Shown: positions 32,949 to 47,761 of the stretch, in pieces
How the letters are laid out: each line of letters opens with the position of its first letter
Numbering within the stretch: position 1 is the first letter of the stretch
Assembly (NCBI GenBank): GCA_016748015.1
Contig: JAAOMT010000239.1
Location: forward strand, 463,214 to 527,213
DNA from: Geosiphon pyriformis
Lineage: Eukaryota; Glomeromycota; Glomeromycetes; Archaeosporales; Geosiphonaceae
Reading direction: 5' to 3'
Length of the DNA: 64,000 nt
Notes under the pieces: model-generated
The model's input: only the letters and a program-made list of their open reading frames with translations
Told to the model about the DNA's origin: nothing
The model's database searches: none
Made by a program: the position numbers and the translations under genes

Positions 32949-35900
32949 GTAGTCTTATTTGGAAAATTGCTACTTGTAACATTAGGGGTATGAATGTTCC
33001 TGCTAAACAGGATAATATTGTTTGATGGCATAGAGATATGGACAATTTGGTTTTGATTTTCATAGAGACTAAGTTGAAGAATAAGGTTTGTCCATGGATG
33101 GCTACCAAATTTGGTGGTGTTTGAGTTTTTTCTTCTGGTTTGAACTCTGGTTATGTGGACACTGGTGTGGCAATTGTCATGAACAACTCTTTGGCTAAAC
33201 ATGTTTATAAAGTTTCTGAAGTTCCAGGTTGTCTTCTTTGCATCAGATTACTTTTCAAAAATAAACTTTTGGTTTCGATTTTGGGGCTCTATGCTGGTGT
33301 CTTTCTGACTGTTCAATTTTCTCAGGCTGTTGAGATAAATTCTCTGATTGCAAAGGCTGTGAATGAATTTTCTTTTGTTATCCTTGGTGGTGATTTTAAT
33401 GAGGATGGATCTCATAGATGTGCTAGTTTCAAGAAATGTTTTGATCTGAGTTTAGTGAATTCTCTGGGTGGAAGTTCTTTTGTGAAAACACTCACATAGT
33501 GTAACTCTCATAATGTTGAAAAAACAATTGATTTTGTTTTCGTATCTTCAAATTTGGTTAACGTGGTAGTGGATTACAGTGTGACTGATGTCTTGGAGCA
33601 CTTTAATACTGATCACAAAGCTGTTATTGTTTCTGTGGGGCTGGGGGGTTTTTTGGATATACAACTTTCTTCACTCCACAAACAGGCAAACAAGGACCAT
33701 TGGAAGTTTGATGTCAAAGATGCCGATAATTTGAAATAGTGTGAGTTTAAGGCTGCCTCGGCTACCAATGCTACTATGCTTTTGGATGCTTTTGTTGTGG
33801 CTCAAAAGTTTTTGGATTTGGATGGATTGTGGGACATTATTCGCAAAACTATGATTTTCTCAGCCGATGTGTCTTTCAAAAAAAAATGGTTTAAGGGTTA
33901 TGATAGTGTTTTTACTAAAGTGTCTTCTCGGTTCTACAAGTTAAAATTGTTGGTATTCAAGCTAGTAAAAGCTTCTCATTTAGCTTCCTGTGAGAATTTT
34001 GAGTTGCTGTTGGAAACATGAGATAAACTTGATTCTGTGGGTACATCGAAGGTGAAGTCCTTGTTTCTCTCAGGTTCTAGTTTTGATGTTGTTCATTCTG
34101 CTTTGGCCAAGATGAGAAAATCTTACCACTCATTCAAGTTGCTGGAATCCCAGTGGGCTGAGGAATCATGTATCAAGCAAGCTATTGACAGTAGAATGGA
34201 AAGTTTTGAGTTGGATAAGAGTTGTACTATTGGAAGTGTATTAAAGCATCCTTTTCGCAAAGTGGTGTTAGATCATTTGATTGTGGATGATGAGCTGATC
34301 TTGGAGCCTGAGTTGGTTAAATCTAAGGTGAATGAGATAATAGAAGGATGGACTCGGAAGTGTGGAGTGGTGTCTGACTTTTCGGATAATTGGAATCATC
34401 AATATAAGCCCTTGGATTATGTTTTTGATGGCACTTTTTCTGATGTTATGTGTGTGATTGGTTTTGATGAAATGTTGGCTGTTGTCTCAAATCTGCCTAA
34501 TGGAAAAGCAGCTGGTCTCTCTGGTATCTCTAACAAATTGTGGAAGCACTGTGACAAGTCAGTTTTGAATATGCTTTTGGTGCTCTTGAATTGTTGCTTG
34601 GTTTGTGAGTCTGTTTTTGGTCCTTGGAGGGAGGCCTGGGTCTTGATGATTCCTAAACCGTATAAGTGGAAAAGTGTTCTTACAAACACCCATCCCATTG
34701 CATTGATAGAAACAGTCCGCAAAATTCTTTTCAAGATTCTCTCAGACAGGATTTCTTTAGCTTGCAGCAAGTTTAATGTTCTTTGTGGTGATAACTTCTC
34801 TGTTTTGAAAGGTACGATGATGCAGTCTCCCATTTTTGCCATTGGTTCTGTGGTTGAGAATGCTTTGAAAAAGAACCAGAAGCTGTGGCTGGTTTTATAG
34901 AATATGTGTAAGGCCTATAATTCTGTTGGTTGGGTACATCTCAGAAGGAGTTTAGTTAGAATCAAAATGTGTGACAGATTCATTAGATTTTTTGGTGGAA
35001 TTTACAATAGTTGTATCAACAGGGTGATGACTGACTTTGGTTTGACTAATAGATATCATGTTCATGATGATTTGGATCAGGAAGAGGTTTTCTCACCTCT
35101 TCTATGGCGCATTTTCTATGATCTACTTTTGTGCAAGATCAAGCAACAAAAAAGTGTTTATGGATACAGGTTAAATTCTCATTTTATTTCTAAAACTGGC
35201 TGGGCTGAATCTCATGCTAGGTTGACTTTGTTTTTTGCAGCAGGTGCTTTTGTTGATGATATCATATGGGTTGGTAGTAGCCAGGCTGCTACATAGCACA
35301 TACTCGATATAGCTAGTGAGTTCTTTGAATTTAATAACATTTTTATTAACAATAATAAAACTGTAGCCATTCCCATTAACTGTTGGGTTGAGTCTCCATA
35401 TCTAACTGTCAGTGGTTTGCCAATTTCTATTGCCAAGAAGGGGGAATTTCACTGTTATCTGGGCATTTTTTTGTCGTCTGAGAGTTTGTCGAAGCTTAGT
35501 TTGGCTAAGATTCATTTGGACATTCAGTTTTTTGTTAATCTTGTCATGAGAAAAGCAATTTCAGATAAGTAGTTTGTGTATTTAGTGTCTGCAGTTCTTT
35601 TTTCAATTGTTGGCTACAGAATTCAGTTCAGCTATATTCTTCTTAGTGTGTGTAATAAGTGGAATGCTCTAATTTAAAAGGATCTGAAATCTAAATCTGG
35701 CCTTCCACACAACTTTCCGAGTGATGCAATCCATCATCTTTCTTTGTATGGTTTAAAATCTTTTGAGCAGATCCAGGCTGAAAGCAAATCTACTTCTGTG
35801 GTTTCCTTTGCTAATTCAGTTAGAATCTTAGGTCGGTTGTTTTCTCATAGGTCTCATGATCTTTAGGTTTTCAGTTGGTGTTCTCATCATTCTTTGGTGT

Positions 35901-37633
35901 TCCCGACTCATATTGGCATCACCCCTTCAAATAGTTTTTTGGCAGGTGTGGTCCGTATTTTTTCTGGGTGTGATTTGTCTTTGGGCAATTCTCCGTCCTA
36001 TGCCTTTTGTCATCGGGAAGGCACCCCTATGTCTCTCATTCTCGGCAAGCCAAATTTTCTCAAATGTGTCTCCTCGCTCAAGTGTTATGGTATCACGTTT
36101 GTGAAACAGCTATGTGATCAAAATGATGTTGTTTTTGGTTGGAAAGCTTTCAAGCATTGAAAAAGACTGGATTCCCATGGATCTGTTCTTTTATGGTTTG
36201 ATCTTTCTGTTTATTTTCTCAGTAGTGCTGTGTCTTCTTCTGTTGACTCTTCACTTGGGAAAAGTTGTGCCTTATTTGATGTTTATCAATCTCACGGTTT
36301 TGGTATTGTTTGTGACAATCTGTTGGATGTTGACACGGCTTGCCTTTCTGTATATATGGACAGGTTTCTGAGTGGTTTGAGAACTCGTGATATGAAGGTT
36401 AGTGCTGCTGTTTTTTTTGAGGATGTTAATTCAGGTTTGGGTGTGAGCATGTCTGGTCTGGTTTCTTCTATGATGGTGGAGTTGCAGGCCATCTCCTTGG
36501 CTCTTGAGTGTGTTTCCTCTTTTTGTTCAGTTAACTTGTTCTTGAACAGCCAGGCTGCTTTGGATGCTTGTAAGTCTGAGTCTCTGCTGGTTTGTCCGGA
36601 TTTCAGAAATCAGTGTTGAATTGAATGTTGTCACATTGCTAACATTATTCATCAAAAAAATTTGGATGTGAATTGGATCAAAGTTAAAGGCTATTTGGGT
36701 ATCTTAGGCAATGTGCAGACTAATGCACTTGCTAAGAATGCTGCCTTTTCTTCTTTGCAGCTGCCCCATATAGTCAGTGAATGTTTTCTGAAGGCTGGTG
36801 GTACTGCAATATCTGGTAATTTAAGACATTTTGTCCATGGTGTTTTCCAGTCTGTTCATCGAGCATGTTGGGAGGTTGGCTCTGGTTCTGGAGTTGTGGT
36901 AGATAGTTTGCGGAGTGAGATTGATTGATTCAAGTCTTCTTTGGTGTGGCACCTGAATTCTCACATGGTTGCTGGTTTTACTAGTGTGTAGATGGCCAGC
37001 TTTAAGACATATTTTATGAAGGCCCTACACTGTCATTTTTCTGTTGCTGTGCATAAACACCTGTATGATAAGTGTTATCCTAGTGTGGTTTGTTTGTTCT
37101 GTGGTGATATTGAGATTTTGGACCATGTCTTTTCCTGTTTTTTTGATGCTGCTGGTCATGCTCAATTGATGGACATTCATGCAGATGCCTGGGCAGTGTG
37201 TTCTGGTTTGTTTCATTCTTCTTTGTGTGTTTCTCGGTTGTTGTTAACTTGCATCTCTGATGTGGTAATTGGTGTGGCTCTGTGTAAGGGCTTTGTTTTC
37301 AATGATTTGTATCGTGAGTTTGTTTCTGTTTACAAAGATCCTAAGATAGTGGTTTTTAATATTGTGGATTTTGTTTGCAAGTTTTGTTTTGCATTCCATG
37401 ATGATATCTGGCTGGTCTGTACAAGACACTGAGCCATTATGAAGAAGAATAAGCTGATTCCACATAATGGTTCTGTTTCTGTCTCCGTTTTCGGTTTTGT
37501 TTTCTGGCTTTTGGCTGGTATGATTAGGTTGTTAGGTATTGCTGATGCACTCAGTATTAGTTTTGGGTTTCGCAAGTCTTGTTTATTTTTTGCAGGTATA
37601 AATGACATGGTTTCTGTTGGTATAAGTGCATAG
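32945..37633 (+). pseudogene. LINE copy 1 ORF2: endonuclease, RT, RNase H
   Basis: A single register of about 1,560 codons from ATG 32945 to TAG 37631, with about fifteen in-frame stops and no frameshift that I can see. APE-type endonuclease at 32960-33640: CNIRGMN, LGGDFNEDG, TIDFVF and DHKAV. RT at about 34440-35300: LPNGKAAGLSGI, IALIETVRKILFKILSDRI, QSPIFAIGS and FVDDIIW (catalytic DD). RNase H at about 36330-36770: VYMD, VELQAI, LNSQ, KVKG. A C-terminal CLFCGDIEILDHVFSC finger lies at 37088-37135. Most stops are one transition from CAA, CAG, CGA or TGG. Confidence 0.8.
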
Positions 37634-37639
37634 TGTTGT

Positions 37640-37765
37640 TTTGACTGATTTGAGTGGCTGGTCACATGTAGGAAAAGCATGATTTGCACCTAATTTAAAT
37701 CATTTAAATAATATATAGTTCTAGATAGCGTTTGGACTTTACTCATTAAAAAAAAAATAATAATA
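37640..37765 (+). repeat. LINE 3' tail with ATAA simple repeat
   Basis: Conserved tail TGAGTGGCTGGTCACATGTA (37651-37670), then GGAAAAGCATGA, GTTCTAGATAGCG and TTTGGACTTTACTCATTAAA, ending in (AAT)n. The same order appears in the tails at about 58510 and 61470, and in part at 62540. Confidence 0.75.
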
Positions 37766-39275
37766 ATAATAATACTTAAAAACCATAATATTATTAAGTA
37801 ATATTAGTTTAAATAGTAAAATTAAAATAAAGGTATAATATAGTTTTAATTAGTTTAAGTAATTAATTATATATAATAAATACAAAAGTTATGTTTAATT
37901 ATAGATATTTAGTTTGTTTATATATATTAAATAATAATTAAATCATATTTATTAAATATTTAAAAAAAATTAAAATTTTGTTAAAATAATAGTTCTTTAA
38001 AAACTTTAATTTTTAATATTAAGTTTAATAAAAATAAAATTACTGTATAATTAACTAGTTTAATTTTTGGTAATAATAATTTGGCTGTTATAATACAAAA
38101 AATAACTGTATTAAATAAGTTTACTTTGGTAAATTTATTATAATTTGGTTTTAATTAGTTTAAATAACTGGTTATATATAAAAAGTATATAAATTATAAC
38201 TATTATAAAATATTATGCTTTTATATTATATTAAAATATAATAAAAAAAATTATATTTTTAATAATATTGAAAACTGAAAACAAATTTGATTTTACAAAA
38301 GTAAATTTAATAAAATAACATTATAATATAAAATTGTTTTACAATTTCAGTAATATTAAATAACAAAATGACTTTAAACCAATTAATAAGATATACAAAA
38401 CTATTTATCAACAAAATAATGGTTTTAAACATATTGAAAACTTATAATATTGAATTCTTTGGGAAAAAAAGTTCATTAATCTAGTTTCAGAAGTGAAATA
38501 GTTAAGCTAGATATATTGCTTTACTGCTTTTTATATATACTATAAATAAAAGCTTTCAAGAAAATATTCTTTTCGGTTTTAAAGAAAAGATATCAATGAA
38601 ATTCAACAAATCCTATTTTATCACATTCTTTTAATTTTATTCATACCATGGAAAACGTTGAAATTAAAAGAACTCGTCCATATGCACATGATTGCAACAG
38701 TTCACTCTGTCAAGAGAATATTTAAGAAATATATAAACTGGCATAGAGGATGCTTTTGAAAAACTTTACCGCGACTTTTCAAGCGGCAATAAAGTAATTA
38801 AGAATCCAATGTATTCATATAAATTTAATCAAGTATATCATTATGAATGGATTCCATGGTAAAATTTATAAAGCAACCTATATTTATGGATCACATAAGT
38901 ATTATTAATTATCGGCATTAAAATATTATCCGAAATTGATGAAAGCTTTTTTTTAGTTAGTTTTATTTTATGCTTGATTTTAACAAACTATTTCATGTTA
39001 AGTGTATAAACAAAGTAAATTACCATTTCTTGAAACAAATCAAACTTAATGTTTTAATATTTTCCAATGCGAGATAAGAATTAAGCAATGAACATCTACA
39101 AATCTATAAGAATTATGAATGATAATTTACATTTTCATCAAAGTCTTAGTCACAAGTACTCCTGAATAAAAAATTAACAACAATGAAAGCTCTCTTAAAT
39201 AAAAACAAACTTCCATTTAGAAAATCAAACCAAAAAGTTTTAAATATGTCACCAGGGGTTTCTTCGAATCTTCAC
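37766..39275. other. AT-rich intergenic with a possible kinase-type gene relic
   Basis: 37766-38640 is almost pure A/T without recognisable content. At about 38650-38890 the composition changes and short peptide stretches appear in two + frames: YAHDCNSSLCQEN, then DAFEKLYRDFSSGNKVI, FNQVYHYEWIPW. The order CN..C, W..GN..I, YEWIP recalls N-terminal regions of the expanded protein-kinase-like families of Glomeromycotina, but stops and a frame change make it a relic at best. The rest, to 39275, holds only the SEC23 3' flank. Confidence 0.3.
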
Positions 39276-42474
<3,199 letters not shown>

Positions 42475-44000
42475 TTGTGTTCTCAAATGGATACTTATCC
42501 AACATTATTCGAACTTTTCAGTCGGTTTGCTGATATTCTTGCTTCGGCCAAAAATTACAGTGTCAGGGACTGGAGTTTATCATATTTAAAAAATGTAGTT
42601 GAGAGCGCCTCTAACATTGAGGCGACTCTTTTGTGTGTGGAAGAGGAAGAAGCAAACACAGTTCATCAACAACTTATAGAAGCTTCGAAAAGAACACACT
42701 TTGGAGAGCCACCCTCGCTGGGCGACTTCGTAGCAGCTAAACACTCGCTTTACGCCTTATTGTTGCATAATGCTCATTTACCACAAGAACTTTATAATTA
42801 TTTATTGAATACATATGAATTTGAGAATCATTATCAAACTGACAAGAAAGCAAATGTTGTACAAGTAAGATATTTATTTTATATGTTTTTGTCAATTACA
42901 ATAGAATAGTTAAGCTCACTTTTTCTAGGACGTGCAAACATGTGCGCGAAATTGTGCAACTACCGATCTCTTGTTGCTAATGAGCTCAACCTTACGTGAA
43001 GGATTAGGCATCATTGAGAGCTCAAACCAATCTCTAAAGCCTGGTATTTGGTAATGCTGGTTTTAACCGGATATTCCGGTCAGCTATATTTTTTAATATT
43101 TAGATATATTGAACAATCTTTCTGCAGAGCAGGCTGCCATCATTTCTGAGTTCTCTTTCAAACTAACAGCAACAACAATCGTGAACAGATCATTAGCTCG
43201 TTCTCTTTTAGAAAAAATATCATCATTTTTTTATAATGGACACATCGTTGATTATACGAGAGAACAGTTGATGAAAGAAATTGCTTCCATCGCGATAAAC
43301 ACTTCTGAAGGAGCGGTATGATATACATAGATTTGCTTCATTTTGATAAACTTTGAAAATTTTCACACTCAGGAATATTTTTTTACTTGTTCGACAGGAG
43401 GTAATTGCACATACGGCTATATTGGTTACTGAGGTGATCTATGATAATCCTGGGTTAGCTGCTGTAATACAACAACTTCTTTTACGATGGATAACGTCGG
43501 AGGTCACTAAAAATCCTCCCAGGCAAGCTCACCAAGGTTCTATTGTGCCAAGTTCTAGTTTAAAAGAGAGAATTTGGTGTTCGCACCCATGGTTACTTGG
43601 ACAAATTTCCTCTCTCGATTCCCAATTTTTTGAGGTATATACAAAGATACTTATATACCATCTCCGTCAAGAAATGAACTATTCTCCCACAGATCAATCA
43701 TGGCGAGAGATGATCAAGCCTCGATTGTATTATCAAGAAATTAAAAATCAAGAAGGGTCTTCTCGTACTATTGAACAAAGTTCTCGGGTGAAGGGTTTGT
43801 ATGATCAATGGATTGCATTGCAGCTTCAAAATCCAAGTATGAAGATCGTGACAATTAAATTATTAAAACCAGAATTCTTAAGGTACGAAAAGTCTCTCAA
43901 GGATAATAGTTTTCACGCATTGAATGATGCAAATTACAAAGATTTTCACGAGGCTTGGAAAAAATTTTTTATCAACTTGGGGATAAATAATAAAATATAG
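42475..44000 (+). CDS. Uncharacterised helical protein, 439 aa, four exons
   Basis: Exons 42475-42864, 42929-43043, 43104-43315 and 43398-44000, joined by GT-AG introns of 54-82 bp, give 1,320 nt (439 aa) with no frame break. ATG 42487 (MDTYPTLFELF) is an equally good start. The protein is all-helical in appearance, with Leu-rich segments (ATTDLLLLMSSTLREGLGII, AILVTEVIYDNPGLAAVIQQ) and no signal peptide, membrane span or known catalytic motif. The last exon is the most conserved-looking (IWCSHPWLLGQISSLDSQFF). I do not recognise the family. It could be a helical-repeat adaptor. Its stop is 80 bp from the next gene's ATG in the same direction. Confidence 0.8.
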
Positions 44001-44080
44001 ATAGTGAAAATTGGGTTTTTTACACAAATTCAAATCTGGAAAATCTTTTGATTTTGAAGTAGGGAATCCATAAAATTGAG

Positions 44081-45765
44081 ATGTTGAAGCATAGGCTTAT
44101 AGGGCTGTGCAGAGGACAGTTTATTGCTTCTCACCTATCAAGCTCTCATAAATCTGGTGTGATAATAAAGAGAGGGTTAGTCTTTTCCAACAGTTTCATA
44201 TTAAAGTCAATGACTACCTTAACCGGGCAAGTGGAACTAGAAAAATCGAGTAAAAACAAAAAAGCGGTTTCCAGCTCAGTCGACATACGTGATACTGGTC
44301 CTTCATCAGGGTTTGGTAGTCGGCTGTTAAAAAATGCCGAAGATGTCTTTAACCATAATGCGTGGTGAGTGGATGGATATTCTGTAGACATTTCAAAAAC
44401 TACTTTGCCAATCCTTGCCGACGTTTTGTTCAAGGGATAACGTCATATGGAACGAAGAACAAGAGAAACAAGCACAAGAACAGGTAAAAAAACAGTTTAC
44501 TAAAGTGTTATCTTCCGAAAATCAACGTAAGAAATATAATCTTTGCTGAGGGGTTTCAGTCATCAAGGCTGCTTTTAGGTTGATTGAACAGCCGACTTAT
44601 TTTATCTTATAATTTCTTAATAGAACGATTTCACATCGAAGCGGCAGAATTTTGGAACACCTTCTATCAAAAAAACGAAAATAAATTCTTTAAAGATCGT
44701 CACTGGTTAAATGTGGAATTTCCTGAATTGCATGCAGCTACACTTTCCGAGGTGGTTACTTAACCCTTTATTCGGTATCTCTTATTTTTCAAGTTTGATT
44801 TTGATGATAGTTTACTGGTCCTCTTTCCTTTGATCTGAAAGGCGGGTCAAAAAAAGGTATTTGAAGTTGGATGTGGAGCTGGTAACACTTTGTTTCCTCT
44901 TTTGGCTATCAACCAAAATCTCGAACTTTTCTTATATGCCTGCGATTTTTCGTCTACAGCCGTGGAAGTCGTGAAGGTAGCTAAGTTTATTACCTGAAAC
45001 TAAATATATTTTCTACCTACTCGCTAAATCAATTTTGTAATTTAAAAAGGGGAATCCAGGATATAAGCCAAACCATAGCCACGCATTTGTATGGGATTTA
45101 ACAAGTCCACAACTTCCACACTGTATTGAACCTGGATCAATTGATATAATCGTTTTGATATTTGTTTTCTCTGCAATTCGCCCTGAAGAATGGAATCAGG
45201 CGGTGGAAAATATCTTCGAGGTACAAAGATATGCCGTCGCTTCAATTCAATGTTTCGGTCTTGTTTTATAATGGTTTTCTGGCTCGCTCTATCCACATTT
45301 TAGATTCTAAAACCGGGGGGTCTGATCCTCTTTAGAGGTAATCAGATTCTAAGTGTCTTTTATGAACCACGTTGCCCTAATATTCTCTTAAAAGCTCTAA
45401 TTTCCTTCTGAATTCATATAAAGATTATGGTCGATATGATATGGTCCAATTGAGGTTCAAGGAAGGACAAATGCTTGGAGAAAATTTTTACGTCCGTGGG
45501 GATGGAACACGAGTCTACTTTTTCACAACGGGTAACTGAGCACTATTATAATGCACTAATAAGGAGATTTGTTTTTGAATCTAATATGCGAATTCGATCA
45601 TATAAAATCGATGTAGATGAAATTGAATCGCTTTGGGGCTCTCGGTTTGAAATTGAACAGATCGCAGTAGACCGGCGTTTAATTGTGAATCGACATCGAA
45701 AGTTAAAAATGTATCGTAATTGGTTACAGGGTAAGTTTAGAAAACCAATCCTCGAGGGATCTTAA
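44081..45765 (+). CDS. METTL2/METTL8-type tRNA N3-methylcytidine methyltransferase
   Basis: Transfers a methyl group from SAM to N3 of cytidine 32 in tRNA anticodon loops (known for the Trm140/METTL2/6/8 family). Exons 44081-44364, 44435-44526, 44624-44751, 44842-44976, 45050-45220, 45304-45337, 45424-45531 and 45617-45765 total 1,101 nt (366 aa). Family marks: [28 protein letters not shown] motif [11 protein letters not shown], acidic loop [28 protein letters not shown] and the C-terminal [17 protein letters not shown]. The first ATG adds a basic, Ser-rich N-terminus that could direct it to mitochondria; ATG 44201 would give a cytosolic form. The dual start is an inference. Confidence 0.92.
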
Positions 45766-46364
45766 TAGAATAATTTATTTAGAAAACATTACTGAGAATA
45801 TTCCTGGGCAAATAAATTAGAACCGCGGATGCTTAATGTCATTTGAACTTTGCAATTTAAATAAAATATCATTTTTTGAGTTTATTCACGTCTTAGTAAA
45901 TTTAACCATCCCCTTATAAACAATGAAACTCCATGCTGTTTTTATTTAAATGAACCTTGCCTTTGATGTTTCTTCCCATAGCTTTCCTTGACAGCGATCA
46001 GACAGTGTGAATACTTTTAGAAAATTTTTTCCACATGTGGAATGTTTTCGGCAAATATAAGCTATATCATCATTTCACTGCCGCGGGAAAGAAACAATTT
46101 CACTTTAATATCTTGAATAGTTTTTTCTCAATGTAATAGCCTCACAGAATTCCGATTCACTCTAAAATTATTAAATTCTAATTAAAAATTCCCACTTTCA
46201 TTTAGAGAGTGTTTTTTATTTTGATCGAGCATACTTTTTCTGAATTTTTTAGTTAAAGATACTAAAGAAATTATTAATCTTGATTGTACCTCAAGCAAAA
46301 TGATGCATGGCGCTAGATTTTCTTTTCAGACTAAATGACCCATAGAAAGCCAACATCCAACAAG
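45766..46364. other. Intergenic between two convergent genes
   Basis: Separates the methyltransferase stop from the RPS13 stop. It is moderately AT-rich with no ORF, tRNA-like cloverleaf or repeat that I could recognise; it holds both 3' UTRs. Confidence 0.5.
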
Positions 46365-47194
46365 TTAGGCAACCAAAGCGCTAGCAGTTGACGATTCACT
46401 ATGAAACAAGAAAAAAAGGAAAGGGTGGTAATGGAGAGAGGGGGATTGAATGAGTTAAAGGAGACGATTACCGAGTAAGAAGCGGAAGTAAAAAATGGAT
46501 AGCATTATTGCCATCCGATTCATTTTCTTCACGCTTCCAATGCACTCCGCATAATGTCCAATATAATGAATCAATTATGTGAAATAAAGCAAAGAAATAG
46601 AAAATATTTGAAAAAAGGATACTATTTCCAATTTGGAGCCAATTGTCCAGCAGTCTTGTAGTACCTCCCCAAACGGTGGATACGCGACTCAATCAAGATT
46701 AATCGGAACTTCGCGTCTTTATCTTTACGATTGCGTTCAAGATGCTTGCGCACAGCCACCGCTTTTTTAATGAGGTGGTAGAGATCTTCTGGAATCTCGG
46801 GTCCCAAGCCTATTTGAATTGAACTGTTAATAATTTTTGACTCACTTCTTTTATCGGCGAAAAATTATAAAATAAGCAAACGGGAGACATTTCCCCCCTA
46901 TTATATCTTTCTCATCGTTCAGATAAAACGCAGTAATTTTGTGGTTCTACTATACTAACCGTTAGATTTCAAGATGCGTAGAATCTTGTTACCGGTCACA
47001 TTCTTCACTTGCGCGATACCATGACTATCCCTAAGGACTACACCAATCTGTGAGGGAGTCATACCCTTTTTTGCAAGTTTAAAGATTTGTTCGCAAACAT
47101 CCTCAGGGGTAGTTTTTAACCAGGAAGGGGGAGTACGACGGTATGGTAAAGCAGAGCTGGCGATACCTTTACCAGGTGCGTGCATGCGACCCAT
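46365..47194 (-). CDS. RPS13: 40S ribosomal protein S13 (uS15)
   Basis: A small-subunit protein that binds 18S rRNA near the subunit bridge. Exons 47194-46960, 46809-46623 and 46398-46365 give 456 nt, exactly 151 aa, the family length. It starts [20 protein letters not shown] and keeps [51 protein letters not shown] and [12 protein letters not shown]; the third, 34-nt exon supplies [12 protein letters not shown] stop-like TAG after NWK (46622-46624) is the TA|GT splice junction. Introns of 150 and 224 bp are longer than the others in this island. Confidence 0.95.
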
Positions 47195-47761
47195 TTTAAA
47201 GTCTTATTTATAGTGAAAGGGTTGACTGGGTTTTTTTGGTCAAGAAACTCAAGGAAATTATTTTATGAAAAAAAATCGTCGATTCATTTATAAGAGCTGC
47301 ACCCTGTGCACATATTAATATTCAAAAGTTTATCCCGTGAAGCAATAACCGATAATCATTCAGGGAAGCTCTTATTTTCTAGATTTCTAGCCAGATTTTT
47401 GAGAAACGAACCTTTATACCTGGGCTCAGGTCAATTGCCTAATCTATTTTTTTGACAATGGATCCCACTAAATTATTAAACTATCATTTTAGAAACCACT
47501 AGGGGTTTCAGTAATGTACTTTTTGTTAATTCAAAATGCCCTACGCTTCAGAAATCTCCCAAACATGATTAACTTACCTATGTTTAGCCAAAAGTTTTAT
47601 TTCCGAGCTTTCACAATCTTTTTGATGAACCCGCAAATCAATTTGATCTTCCCAACCATTTATTTTTGGGATGGGTAATTGAACAAGGGCCCACCAAAGA
47701 GCAAATAATTTCCCCGAATACCTTCGAGGTAGAAATTTGTGTCCGGTTTCATCACATCGAA
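47195..47761. other. Intergenic: RPS13 upstream region and SNRNP40 3' flank
   Basis: Contains the RPS13 promoter next to 47194 and the 3' UTR of the next minus-strand gene. Short ORFs at 47574-47765 and 47666-47854 are shadows of SNRNP40. A small hairpin CCTGGGCTCAGG at about 47419 is the only notable structure; its position does not suggest a function. Confidence 0.45.

Larger units (their letters stand above)
31077..37750 (+). mobile_element. LINE copy 1, main body
   Basis: Continues the LINE begun at 10541. It has ORF1, ORF2 and a 3' tail ending in AAAAAAATAATAATAATAATAA at about 37750. The total without the Ty3 nest is about 6.7 kb, the same as copy 2 (51889-58620). The order APE endonuclease, RT, RNase H and CCHC, with a separate zinc-knuckle ORF1, fits fungal Tad1/I-like elements; the clade is not proven. 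About fifteen in-frame stops make it inactive. Confidence 0.85.

Noticed and set aside
46468-46692. 74-aa minus ORF ending in an Asn/Asp-rich tail
   Set aside because: It reads through the second RPS13 intron; the third exon at 46365-46398 restores the exact family C-terminus.
46399-46958. Possible snoRNA in the RPS13 introns (RPS13 introns host snoRNAs in vertebrates)
   Set aside because: The introns are relatively long, but I found no convincing C/D or H/ACA box pairs.
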